A stretch of 17,729 nucleotides of DNA from Candidatus Fermentibacterota bacterium (GTDB taxonomy: Bacteria > JAFGKV01). Position 1 is the first letter of the stretch; each line of letters starts with the position of its first letter. The notes beneath the pieces were generated by a model, which saw only the letters and a list, made by a program, of their open reading frames with translations, did no database searches and was not told where the DNA came from. The translations under genes were made by a program, and so were the position numbers. Where the stretch lies: NCBI GenBank assembly GCA_030620115.1, contig JAUXFG010000077.1, positions 1-17,729 on the forward strand, read 5' to 3'. Shown piece after piece: positions 6,974 through 15,716 of the stretch.

Positions 6974-7723
6974 ATGTCAGGACATTCCAAATGGGCTTCC
7001 ATCAAGCACAAGAAGGCAGCGGCTGATGCGCAACGTGGGAGGGTTTTTACCAAGGTGATCCGAGAGATCAGCACGGCTGCACGGATCGGCGGAGGAGATG
7101 CCCTCAGTAATCCGCGATTGCGCACGGCCATTGCCACGGCCAAGGCCTCCAACATGCCGGCTGAAAACATCGAACGCGCCATCAAGAAGGGAACTGGGGA
7201 CCTCCCAGGGGTCACCTACGAAGAGGCCACGTATGAAGCCTACGGCCCAGGAGGCGTCGCCATTCTTATAGAAACGCTTTCCGACAATAAGAACCGTACT
7301 ATTGCCGAGCTGCGGCACATCACGCACAAGTATGCCGGGAATATGGCCGAGGCAGGCAGTGTTGCCTGGATGTTCGATCTCAAGGGCGTCATACGGGTGG
7401 ACGTTTCCAAGGCAGATGAAGACGAACTGCTTGAACAGGTGCTCGAGGCCGGCGCAGAGGATATGGAGATTGAGGGAGATTTTTTCGAGATCACGACTTC
7501 CGCACATGATCTCGAATCGGTGAAGGAGGCCCTGGAGGCGGCGGGTATCGATCTCGAATCGGCGGAGCAAGCGCAGGTCCCGAAGACTCTGGTCCCGGTA
7601 TCCGGGAAGGAGACCTCGCAACTGCTCAGGCTTATGAACCATCTTGAAGATCAGGATGATGTGCAGAAGATTTGGGCCAACTTCGATATACCTGACGAGG
7701 AACTGGACGCTGCCCAGGAATAG
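6974..7723 (+). CDS. yebC: YebC/TACO1/PmpR family protein
   Basis: A 249-residue protein with the family N-terminus SGHSKWASIKHKKAAADAQRG (residues 2 on), then GNPRLRTAI-like and MPAENIERAIKKGTG motifs, and the YEAYGPGGVA segment. Length matches the family. YebC proteins were first annotated as DNA-binding regulators. Their mitochondrial homologue TACO1 is a translation factor, and recent work on bacterial YebC supports a role in preventing ribosome stalling on difficult sequences such as proline runs. The gene begins 5 nt after the EF-G-like stop and precedes ruvC, a very common bacterial pairing. The 3' end overlaps the only in-frame standard start codons of ruvC. Confidence 0.95.
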   Translation: MSGHSKWASIKHKKAAADAQRGRVFTKVIREISTAARIGGGDALSNPRLRTAIATAKASNMPAENIERAIKKGTGDLPGVTYEEATYEAYGPGGVAILIETLSDNKNRTIAELRHITHKYAGNMAEAGSVAWMFDLKGVIRVDVSKADEDELLEQVLEAGAEDMEIEGDFFEITTSAHDLESVKEALEAAGIDLESAEQAQVPKTLVPVSGKETSQLLRLMNHLEDQDDVQKIWANFDIPDEELDAAQE

Positions 7724-8237
7724 TACGAGTAATGAATCGGTTGTCGTACTCGGCATAGACGCGGGTCTGGCGGCAACGGGATACGGCCTGGTTGAGGAGA
7801 TCGATCGACAGATACTCGTACGTGACTACGGCGTGTTTCGAACCAGTCCCCGCGCTCCATTGCCTTCTCGTTTGGCGATCCTGTTTCACAAACTCCAGGA
7901 GCTGGTGAAGGAAGAACGGCCCGACGAAATGGCGGTGGAGGACGGCTTCTTCGGAAAGAATGCGCGGAGCGCCCTGATCATGGGCCAGACACGCGGTGTT
8001 GCCATCCTTGTGGGCGCGCTTGCGGGGCTCTCCGTTCATCTCTACCCTCCCCGAGAGGTGAAGCTTGCTTTGACAGGGAACGGTGCGGCGAGCAAAGAGC
8101 AGGTTGCGTTCATGGTTCGGCGCTTGATGAAATTGGGCGAAGAGAAGATCCCGCAGGACAGCACCGATGCACTGGCAGTAGCCCTCTGCAGATGCCAGAA
8201 GAGGAACTTCGAAGCAAGAATGGGGAGGAGAATCTAG
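7656..8237 (+). CDS. ruvC: Crossover junction endodeoxyribonuclease RuvC (start uncertain)
   Basis: RuvC resolves Holliday junctions with RuvAB. The catalytic acids are all present: GIDAGLAATGYG (Asp; the usual GIDPG has Ala for Pro), VEDGFFGKN (Glu), and DSTDALAVA (two Asp). PPREVK and TGNGAASKEQV are also typical. The start is a problem. RuvC normally begins about six residues before GID, near 7735, but no ATG, GTG or TTG is in frame there. The in-frame options are TTG 7644, ATG 7656 or ATG 7659, all deep inside yebC and adding ~28-32 unrelated residues without a good ribosome-binding site. An ATG at 7732 is one base out of frame. A lost base between 7735 and 7740 would give a normal N-terminus, so a frameshift or sequencing error is plausible. 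The coordinate given is provisional. Confidence 0.85.
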   Translation: MMCRRFGPTSIYLTRNWTLPRNSTSNESVVVLGIDAGLAATGYGLVEEIDRQILVRDYGVFRTSPRAPLPSRLAILFHKLQELVKEERPDEMAVEDGFFGKNARSALIMGQTRGVAILVGALAGLSVHLYPPREVKLALTGNGAASKEQVAFMVRRLMKLGEEKIPQDSTDALAVALCRCQKRNFEARMGRRI

Positions 8238-8373
8238 AATTTGGCAATCTGGAATCTGAAATCTGGGGAGAATATGAGAGGAATTTCGAATTGCTATATT
8301 GGGGGAATGGGGGAATGGGAAGAAGATAGCGTTCAGCGATGAGCGTGCAGCGTTGAGATGATGGAGCAAGGAG

Positions 8374-8474
8374 AGATTCTTCGCTCCTTGTGGTCGCTCA
8401 GAATGACAGTGGTAGTGCCTATGTCGATGTGTGAATGCCTGTCATTCTGAGGGAGTGGAGCGACCGAAGAATCT
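8374..8474 (+). repeat. 101-bp inverted-repeat element (copy C)
   Basis: It begins AGATTCTTCGCTCCTTGTGG and ends GCGACCGAAGAATCT. The two ~36-nt arms are inverse copies around a ~30-nt centre. It differs from the copy at 11522-11622 by only four substitutions over 101 bp, centre included, which implies recent duplication or gene conversion. Flanks are also similar (GGAG before, GGG-rich after). Confidence 0.9.
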
Positions 8475-8550
8475 GGGAGGGGATTGGGGGAGATTGCGAA
8501 TTGGGGCAATGGAGAGGAGCGTTTGGTATAGCGGGCCGGATTTGATGTAG

Positions 8551-8570
8551 GGGCATGGCATGCCATGCCC
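8551..8570. repeat. Perfect 20-bp zero-loop palindrome
   Basis: GGGCATGGCATGCCATGCCC is its own reverse complement. It lies ~90 bp upstream of ruvA with no T-run, so it is not an intrinsic terminator. It could be a protein-binding site or another dispersed repeat. Confidence 0.7.
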
Positions 8571-8659
8571 TCTGGCGGTGGAGAATACTGCTATGCCATT
8601 GACCCGGGAATCTTGCCGACAGTCATTGTATCCTAGCGGAAAACGGAGCGTATTCTGAG

Positions 8660-9258
8660 ATGATTGACCGTATTACGGGGATCGCCCTGAAAGTCGAGCC
8701 CATGCAGGTGATTCTGGAAACCGGCGGGCTTGGTTTCCGCATAACGGTTCCCCTCTCCACAAGTGCAAAAATGATGCAGGGGAAAGAGACCGTTCTTCTC
8801 ACTGAGTTGATTGTGCGGGAAGACTCCATGACCTTGTTTGGGTTTCATACAGAGAAGGAGCGCGGGGTTTTTAACCTTCTCAGGGGTGTGGCAGGCGTGG
8901 GTCCGAAACTGGCGTGTACTGTCCTGTCCGGTGTTTCCGTGGAGGGCATCAACCAGGCGGTGATCCGGGGCGAGCCGGGGCTTCTTGCGAAAGTGCCCGG
9001 CATCGGGCGGAAGACCTCCGGTAGGATCGTGATGGAGTTGAGCGGCAAGCTCGACGGCGTACTGGAGGGAATCGCTCCAGTGAGGGGTTCCACTGCGGAA
9101 GCAATCCAAGCACTAATCAGCCTTGGATACCAAAGGAATGTGGCCGTACGATCAGTGGAGAAGGCAGCACACGATGCAGGGCATGATGCGTCAGTGGAGG
9201 ATCTGATCAGGGCGGCTCTGAAGCTCTCCACAGGCGCCGGAACCAAAGGGCGGAGAGG

Positions 9259-9262
<4 letters not shown>
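8660..9262 (+). CDS. ruvA: Holliday junction DNA helicase subunit RuvA
   Basis: A 200-residue protein, standard length. RuvA tetramers bind the four-way junction and load RuvB motors. [12 protein letters not shown]...GFRITVPLS forms the N-terminal OB-fold. The helix-hairpin-helix pair is visible as [20 protein letters not shown] and [19 protein letters not shown], which contact DNA. The C-terminal domain (from ~145: [24 protein letters not shown]) is the RuvB-interacting helix bundle. ATG 8660 has only a weak, distant GGAG. The stop codon overlaps the ruvB start as ATGA, so the two are translationally coupled. Confidence 0.97.
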
Positions 9263-11444
<2,182 letters not shown>

Positions 11445-11840
11445 TCGTGTCTTGAGCTTCCACTGTTATTTGCGCATTAAACGTGGATGTGTCGTGCCAC
11501 GAATCGCCTGGAATCTGGGAGAGATTCTTCGCTCCTTGTGGTCGCTCAGAATGACAGTGGTAATGCCTATGTGGATGTGTGAATGCCTGTCATTCTGAGG
11601 GAGGGGAACGACCGAAGAATCTGGGGAGAGGGGATGAGGGGGATTTCGAATTGCTAGAATGAAAGAATGAATGCAGAATCCGCCGGCTGGCGGAAACATC
11701 GAAGCAGGGCTTTTTCTTCGATGTTCGATGTTGAATGTTGAGCGTTGGATGTTTAGTTCCTCGCACGTCTGCGAATCGACAAGTCCGCCTGCGGCGGGGA
11801 CTGCTTTTCTCCCGGAAAAGTTCATAGAAAGGACAGAGAT
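11445..11840. other. Repeat-rich spacer between tgt and yajC
   Basis: No gene is visible in these 396 bp. They contain the 101-bp repeat (11522-11622), small GC-rich hairpins (TCCGCC/GGCGGA near 11688; CCGCC/GGCGG near 11790), a 10-bp-stem hairpin AACATCGAAG/CTTCGATGTT (11695-11725), and a tract of ATGTTCGATGTTGAATG type (~11717-11752). I found no convincing sigma-70 promoter, although yajC and its downstream genes should need one. Confidence 0.55.
11522..11622 (+). repeat. 101-bp inverted-repeat element (copy D)
   Basis: Same length and orientation as the copy at 8374-8474, with four substitutions and no gaps. It carries AGATTCTTCG/CGAAGAATCT ends and CTCAGAATGACAG/CTGTCATTCTGAG inner ends. 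Like the other copies it is strictly intergenic. Confidence 0.9.
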
Positions 11841-12152
11841 ATGCCGATTTGGATGTTGATGACGGGTCCTGCACAAGAGGGTGGCCAGGCGCCGAATTTC
11901 ATGGTGACTATGCTTCCCTTTATCGTCATCATGGTCATTTTTTACTTCTTGATCATGAGGCCAAAGCAGCAGGAACAGAAAAGGCATGAGACTATGCTCA
12001 CGGCGCTGAAAAAGGGCGATCGAGTCTTGACCTCCGGGGGGCTCTTCGGCACTGTGGTGGGAGTCAAGGAGAATGTGGTCGTGCTGAAGATCGCAGACAA
12101 CGTCAAGGCGGAGTTCCAGTTGAGCTCGGTGCAGGTGGTAGTAAGCAAGTAA
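11841..12152 (+). CDS. yajC: Sec translocon accessory subunit YajC
   Basis: A 103-residue inner-membrane protein. A single transmembrane helix (~residues 20-40, FMVTMLPFIVIMVIFYFLIM) is followed by the hallmark RPKQQEQKRHETML and then KKGDRVLTSGGLFGTVVGV, a short beta domain. YajC associates with SecDF at the Sec translocon. secD and secF, which normally follow, are absent; def begins 2 nt after the stop instead. GGACAG upstream provides a modest ribosome-binding site. The product is unambiguous. Confidence 0.95.
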   Translation: MPIWMLMTGPAQEGGQAPNFMVTMLPFIVIMVIFYFLIMRPKQQEQKRHETMLTALKKGDRVLTSGGLFGTVVGVKENVVVLKIADNVKAEFQLSSVQVVVSK

Positions 12153-12154
12153 AG

Positions 12155-12673
12155 ATGAGCGCGCTTCCTATACGAGTCTACGGCGATCCCGTGCTGCGGA
12201 TGAAAGCTAAGCAAGTGGATCATGGCTCCCGGGAGGTGGCAGAGCTCATTTCCCGGATGTTCGAGTCCATGCATAACGCCGAAGGACTAGGGCTTGCGGC
12301 CAATCAGATCGGCGAAGCGCTCAGAGTGGCCATTATCGACAGGCGTGGTACGGAAGACGGCACAGAGGATCTTGTCCTGATCAACCCCGAGATTACGGCT
12401 GCATGGGGTCAACAGGTCAGGGAAGAGGGATGTTTGAGTCTGCCTGAAATATGGGTCAAGGTCAAACGGGCTGCGCATATCAGACTGAAATATCAAGACC
12501 AGACCGGCGCCGAGAGAACATTGAAAGCATCCGATCTTCTTGCTTCCGCGCTTCAACATGAGATCGATCATCTCAACGGCGTTCTGATCGTTGACCGGAT
12601 TTCTGGGTTGCAGCGTCGATTCCTCTCCGGAAAACTCAACAAGCTCAGAGAATTATCTCGGGGTAATGGGTGA
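12155..12673 (+). CDS. def: Peptide deformylase
   Basis: A 172-residue metalloenzyme that removes the formyl group from nascent proteins. All three signature motifs are intact: GLGLAANQ (motif 1), EEGCLSLP (motif 2, metal Cys) and LQHEIDHLNG (motif 3, two metal His and the catalytic Glu). It starts 2 nt after yajC and its TGA overlaps the GTG start of fmt (GTGA). The def-fmt pairing is universal logic, since Fmt adds the formyl group that Def removes. Confidence 0.97.
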   Translation: MSALPIRVYGDPVLRMKAKQVDHGSREVAELISRMFESMHNAEGLGLAANQIGEALRVAIIDRRGTEDGTEDLVLINPEITAAWGQQVREEGCLSLPEIWVKVKRAAHIRLKYQDQTGAERTLKASDLLASALQHEIDHLNGVLIVDRISGLQRRFLSGKLNKLRELSRGNG

Positions 12674-13611
12674 AAGTAGCTGTCCTCGGCGGCGGTGAGT
12701 TTGTCCTTCCGCTGCTGGATGCTCTTCACGCAAGCCACCATGATCTGGTGGGCGTGGTGGCCAGGCCCGATATGAAGGCTGGTCGGGGGCGACGGCATAT
12801 CGCCTCTCCCGCGGCAGCGTGGGCTGCGGCACATGATGTGAAAGTCTTCAAGCCTTCCAGGGTTTCCGACCCTGAGTTTGAAGCGCAGTTCAAATCATTA
12901 GGGGCGGAGGTCGCCTTTGTGGCCGACTTTGGGGAGATCTTGCGACCCCGCGTTTTTTCGTGGACCACGTATGGCTTTTTTGGAGTTCACCCGTCTTTGC
13001 TGCCGCGATGGAGGGGTGCGGCCCCCGTACCATGGGCCATCCTTTCCGGCGACAGGAAGACCGGCGTCGTGGTATTCAAAGTGGGGGCGGGAGTAGATAC
13101 CGGCGCTATGGCTGGATGCGTGGAGACCGAGATCCGCGACAGGGAGACTGCGGCTGAGCTCGAGCAACGCTTAGCGCGCCTTGGCGCGGAGTTGGCGCTG
13201 GGTATTGTCGACTCGCTGGAGTGCGGCACACTTCGGCTTTCCCCGCAAGGCACTGAGGTGGCAAGCAAGGCTCGGCGGCTTCGCAAGGAGGATGGGCGAT
13301 TGGATTGGGCAGAGGAGGCTCTGGCACTCGATCGAAGGGTGAGAGGCCTGCTGCCATGGCCATGCGCTTGGTTTACTGCCCGCGGCACACAGATTAAGGT
13401 CTTGGAGGCGTGGCCGGTGGGTGACCAGGAAGGGAAATCAGGCCATTTCCTTGGGTTGCAGAGGGGTGACGATGGCCCCGAAGGGCTTGTAGTCGGGTGT
13501 GGCAAAGGATGTCTCCTGCTGGTGAAGCTCCAAAGTCCCGGCAAGAAGCCGCTTTGTGCGCGGGATTGGCTCAATGGATTCCGTCTGGAGGACGGGGAGT
13601 TGCTGGAGTGA
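12670..13611 (+). CDS. fmt: Methionyl-tRNA formyltransferase with altered catalytic triad
   Basis: A 313-residue protein, normal length, GTG start overlapping the def stop by 4 nt. It should transfer formyl from 10-formyl-THF to Met-tRNA. The tRNA-binding loop PDMKAGRGRR, the core HPSLLPRWRGAAP and the C-terminal LQSPGKK...A.DWLNG segment are all present. The triad known from E. coli (Asn106, His108, Asp144) aligns here to Gly105, His107 and Asp143, so the catalytic Asn is missing (FFGVHPSLLPRW instead of .NVH.SLLPRW). The N-terminal GTPEF is also changed, to GGGEF. The gene is otherwise intact and sits in its expected operon. It may be active by a variant mechanism, weakly active, or relieved by another formyltransferase. 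Confidence 0.9.
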   Translation: MKVAVLGGGEFVLPLLDALHASHHDLVGVVARPDMKAGRGRRHIASPAAAWAAAHDVKVFKPSRVSDPEFEAQFKSLGAEVAFVADFGEILRPRVFSWTTYGFFGVHPSLLPRWRGAAPVPWAILSGDRKTGVVVFKVGAGVDTGAMAGCVETEIRDRETAAELEQRLARLGAELALGIVDSLECGTLRLSPQGTEVASKARRLRKEDGRLDWAEEALALDRRVRGLLPWPCAWFTARGTQIKVLEAWPVGDQEGKSGHFLGLQRGDDGPEGLVVGCGKGCLLLVKLQSPGKKPLCARDWLNGFRLEDGELLE

Positions 13612-14414
13612 CCGTGCCGACGAAACGATCGAGCCGGGCGAAGCGGCGTACCCCCAAAGGGCGTGTCGGTCCGAAGAAGTGGCTCCGAAAAGCGGCCCGC
13701 TATCTGGCTGCCTATGGTCTCATCACGGGGCTTTTTGCGGGGGCAACTGCGCTGCTTCTTGATAGTGTGATCATGCCGAAGCTCGTGAAGCAGGGTGTCG
13801 AGTCCGAGATCCCCGACGTGACAGGTATGGATTATGTGGCCGCGGCAGAGATCCTGAATGACCATGGGTTTGACCCCAGGCGCGCGCGGGAAGAGCCTGA
13901 CCCCGAGCTGCCGAAAGGCACGGTGGTCAGTCAGGAGCCGACGGCGGGGCGGATGGGGAAACCATTGCGTCCCGTCAGGCTGGTGGTTTCGGCGGGCCCC
14001 GCCCGGGTGGTCGTGCCCGCCATGATAGGCTTGGGATGTCGTGAGGCGCTCAATAAGCTGACAACCCGCGGTCTCCGGACGGGTGATATCATCATGGCAG
14101 AGAGCCACCGCACAGTTGTGGGGAAGGTACTGGCATCAACTCCACGGGAAGGAACGGCTCTTCTTCTGGGCGCCGAGGTGGATCTGCTGGTTGCGGGTCC
14201 TCCTCACGGTACGGCTTACCTCATGCCATCTCTCGAGGGTCGAGGTGTGCGGGAGACCTTTCGTGTACTCAAGGGAATAGGAATCGGCGTATCCAGCCGA
14301 CGATATGTGCGGGGATCCGATGAGAAAGAAGGAACCGTGCTGTCGATCCTTCCCCCTCCGGGCTTCAGGATTTGCGCAGGTGAGAGTGTGGCCGTGGTGG
14401 TGAGCTCGTCATGA
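13608..14414 (+). CDS. PASTA-domain membrane protein without kinase domain
   Basis: A 268-residue protein starting at GTG 13608, which overlaps the fmt stop (GTGA) exactly as fmt overlaps def; GTG 13614 is an alternative. Residues 1-31 are strongly basic. A transmembrane helix spans ~32-51 (YLAAYGLITGLFAGATALLL), placing the rest outside. Three PASTA-like repeats follow: ~66-131 (IPDVTGMDYVAAAEIL...VVSQEPTAG), ~132-200 (VPAMIGLGCREALNKL...VLASTPREG) and ~201-268 (MPSLEGRGVRETFRVL...VLSILPPPG). PASTA repeats bind peptidoglycan fragments in PrkC/PknB kinases and some PBPs. No kinase or transpeptidase domain is present. Its position between fmt and rpe is where Bacillus and relatives keep prpC-prkC. 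A cell-wall sensing or scaffold role is inferred only. Confidence 0.85.
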   Translation: MTVPTKRSSRAKRRTPKGRVGPKKWLRKAARYLAAYGLITGLFAGATALLLDSVIMPKLVKQGVESEIPDVTGMDYVAAAEILNDHGFDPRRAREEPDPELPKGTVVSQEPTAGRMGKPLRPVRLVVSAGPARVVVPAMIGLGCREALNKLTTRGLRTGDIIMAESHRTVVGKVLASTPREGTALLLGAEVDLLVAGPPHGTAYLMPSLEGRGVRETFRVLKGIGIGVSSRRYVRGSDEKEGTVLSILPPPGFRICAGESVAVVVSSS

Positions 14415-15055
14415 CACAGGTCTTCCCAAGCCTCCTTGCAGCCGATTTCCTGCGGCTCGCAAATGAGGTTGCGAGCATTTCCATGGCCGACGGGATTCAT
14501 CTAGACATCATGGATGGGGTATTCGTCCCCAATATCTCGTTTGGTCCGGGAGTGGTGGAAGCCGTGCGTCGTGTTACTAGGCTACCGCTTCACAGCCATC
14601 TCATGATAGTAGAACCCTGGAAATACCTTGAGCGGTTCAAGGCGGCTGGTTCCGACCTGATCACGGTTCATTTGGAGACGATAGGAAGCTCGCCGAAAAT
14701 CTTTGATGACATCAAGAAGCTCGATGCCCAAGCGGGGCTCACCTTCAATCCGGACACGTCGGTTTCGGCGTCCTACGCGTTCCTTCCCTTTGTGGATCAG
14801 GCTCTGATCATGAGTGTCTTCCCCGGCTTCGGCGGGCAGAAGTTTTTGCCTGAGTCGCTTGCGCGGATCGAGGAACTAGCGGAGCATCGGGAGCGCGAAG
14901 GTCTGTCATTCTCCATTGCCATAGATGGAGGCATTGGGCGCTCCAATGCGGGAGCGGCGATTTCAGCGGGAGCGGATCTTCTGGTGGCAGGAACGTCGGT
15001 GTTTGGCGCCGTGGACAGAGCCAAGGCAATAGACGAACTCAGAGCGGCGACCTGA
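14411..15055 (+). CDS. rpe: Ribulose-phosphate 3-epimerase
   Basis: A 214-residue TIM-barrel enzyme interconverting ribulose-5-phosphate and xylulose-5-phosphate. The signatures are intact: PSLLAADF, IHLDIMDGVFVPNISFGP (metal His30 and Asp32), HSHLMIVEP, the phosphate loop PGFGGQKF, and AIDGGI with the second catalytic Asp. The family's V-N-PGFGGQ reads VFPGFGGQ here, a tolerated position. ATGA overlap with the PASTA gene makes it the last member of the yajC-def-fmt-PASTA-rpe operon. Confidence 0.96.
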   Translation: MTQVFPSLLAADFLRLANEVASISMADGIHLDIMDGVFVPNISFGPGVVEAVRRVTRLPLHSHLMIVEPWKYLERFKAAGSDLITVHLETIGSSPKIFDDIKKLDAQAGLTFNPDTSVSASYAFLPFVDQALIMSVFPGFGGQKFLPESLARIEELAEHREREGLSFSIAIDGGIGRSNAGAAISAGADLLVAGTSVFGAVDRAKAIDELRAAT

Positions 15056-15066
15056 CAGCCGGCTTG

Positions 15067-15192
15067 ACAGCGTCGGGCCTCGAGCTCTCGACGCTGTGAC
15101 AGTCTGGTTCTGATCAATTCGTTGCTCGAAAACTCGAAGCAGCGCGCGAGCAACGTGAGGCCTGCAGACAGATTGCTCGTCTGATGCCTCAC
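15067..15192 (+). other. Three consecutive hairpins downstream of rpe
   Basis: Hairpin 1 is ACAGCGTCG (15067-15075) with CGACGCTGT (15089-15097). Hairpin 2 is CGTTGCTCG (15120-15128) with CGAGCAACG (15147-15155). Hairpin 3 is GTGAGGC (15155-15161) with GCCTCAC (15186-15192), and holds a nested CAGAC/GTCTG stem (15165-15183). All stems are perfect. The block starts 12 nt after the rpe stop. It could terminate or protect the operon mRNA, or be an independent structured RNA. There is no poly-T after any stem. Confidence 0.5.
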
Positions 15193-15470
15193 ACGAGGGC
15201 GGCATAGCCGGCCGTCATGGCAGCACGCATTTGCGCATTTGGGGGACGTTGGTGCAGAAAGTGCTTGGCAGATCTGGGATGGAATCCCTTGCGGATGGTC
15301 GGCAATCTGATCCGAGGGAATTCGCGGATCAGCATTTCCGCCTGGGGGAATCACGGGAAGCAGTGAAGCTTTTCTTGCGAATGACAGCCGATCACGGCGT
15401 GAAGGAATTGGTTCGAGTTCGACCAGATAGCGGCCTCACTAAGGTGTCCACGATATTTTGGGGTTTCAAT

Positions 15471-15508
15471 TAAATCTCTAGTAAATCCATGGATTTACTA
15501 GAGATTTA
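15471..15508. repeat. Perfect 38-bp zero-loop palindrome
   Basis: The sequence from 15471 to 15508 is its own reverse complement, centred on CCATGG at 15489/15490. Each half reads TAAATCTCTAGTAAATCCA. Symmetry ends sharply at 15470 and 15509. It is AT-rich against a GC-rich background, and no T-run follows on either strand. Options are a cruciform-forming site, a dimeric-protein operator, a transposon or integration footprint, or a repeat unit. Confidence 0.85.
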
Positions 15509-15716
15509 TCAGACAAGAATTTCGGTGTTCCGGGGACTCAAGATTTCGGTCAAATGAGGCCTCTCCGATGACGGTCACGATTATTTCGATCAAGCAGGGA
15601 TGGCACAATGGCGAAGATATCGAGTCAATCTGCGATAGGATCACTTCCTATTCATTTGGCAATGTTCCCTCAATGTGCGTATATGTGTGAACTATCTACA
15701 CGTGACACACTATGCG

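Larger units (their letters stand above)
8238..8659. other. Repeat-filled spacer splitting ruvC from ruvA
   Basis: The 422-bp gap lies inside what is usually a continuous ruvCAB cluster. It contains a degenerate tract (~8238-8320, with AATCTGGAATCTGAAATCTG and GGGGGAATG units), the 101-bp repeat (8374-8474) and a 20-bp palindrome (8551-8570). No gene or convincing promoter is visible. The spacing suggests repeat insertion within the operon. Confidence 0.6.
15056..15716. other. Convergent intergenic region, structured, gene-poor
   Basis: 661 bp separate rpe from the DUF5131 gene, which points toward it. The left part carries hairpins (15067-15192 and 15307-15332). The right part carries the 38-bp palindrome (15471-15508), followed by two ATTTCGGT repeats (~15518 and ~15543). 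An 80-codon plus-strand frame (15231-15473, TTG start) has some protein-like composition in its second half, but no start signal or recognised family. It could be a decayed gene end. No clear intrinsic terminator with a T-run was found for either operon. Confidence 0.5.

Noticed and set aside
12987-14108. Long minus-strand open frame (373 codons) opposite fmt and the PASTA gene
   Set aside because: The plus strand encodes clear Fmt and PASTA sequence over the same bases. The antisense product is Arg/Pro/Ser-rich low-quality sequence with no family resemblance.
15405-15430. tRNA 3' end (GGTTCGAGTTC resembles a T-arm)
   Set aside because: No acceptor, D or anticodon arms can be found upstream. 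The motif is an isolated near-palindrome.
15231-15473. 80-codon plus-strand ORF
   Set aside because: It has a TTG start without a ribosome-binding site, contains a hairpin, and matches no family I know. I mention it only as a possible relic in the intergenic entry.
15471-15508. Bidirectional intrinsic terminator
   Set aside because: There is no T-run after the stem on either strand, and it is far from the rpe stop (over 400 bp).
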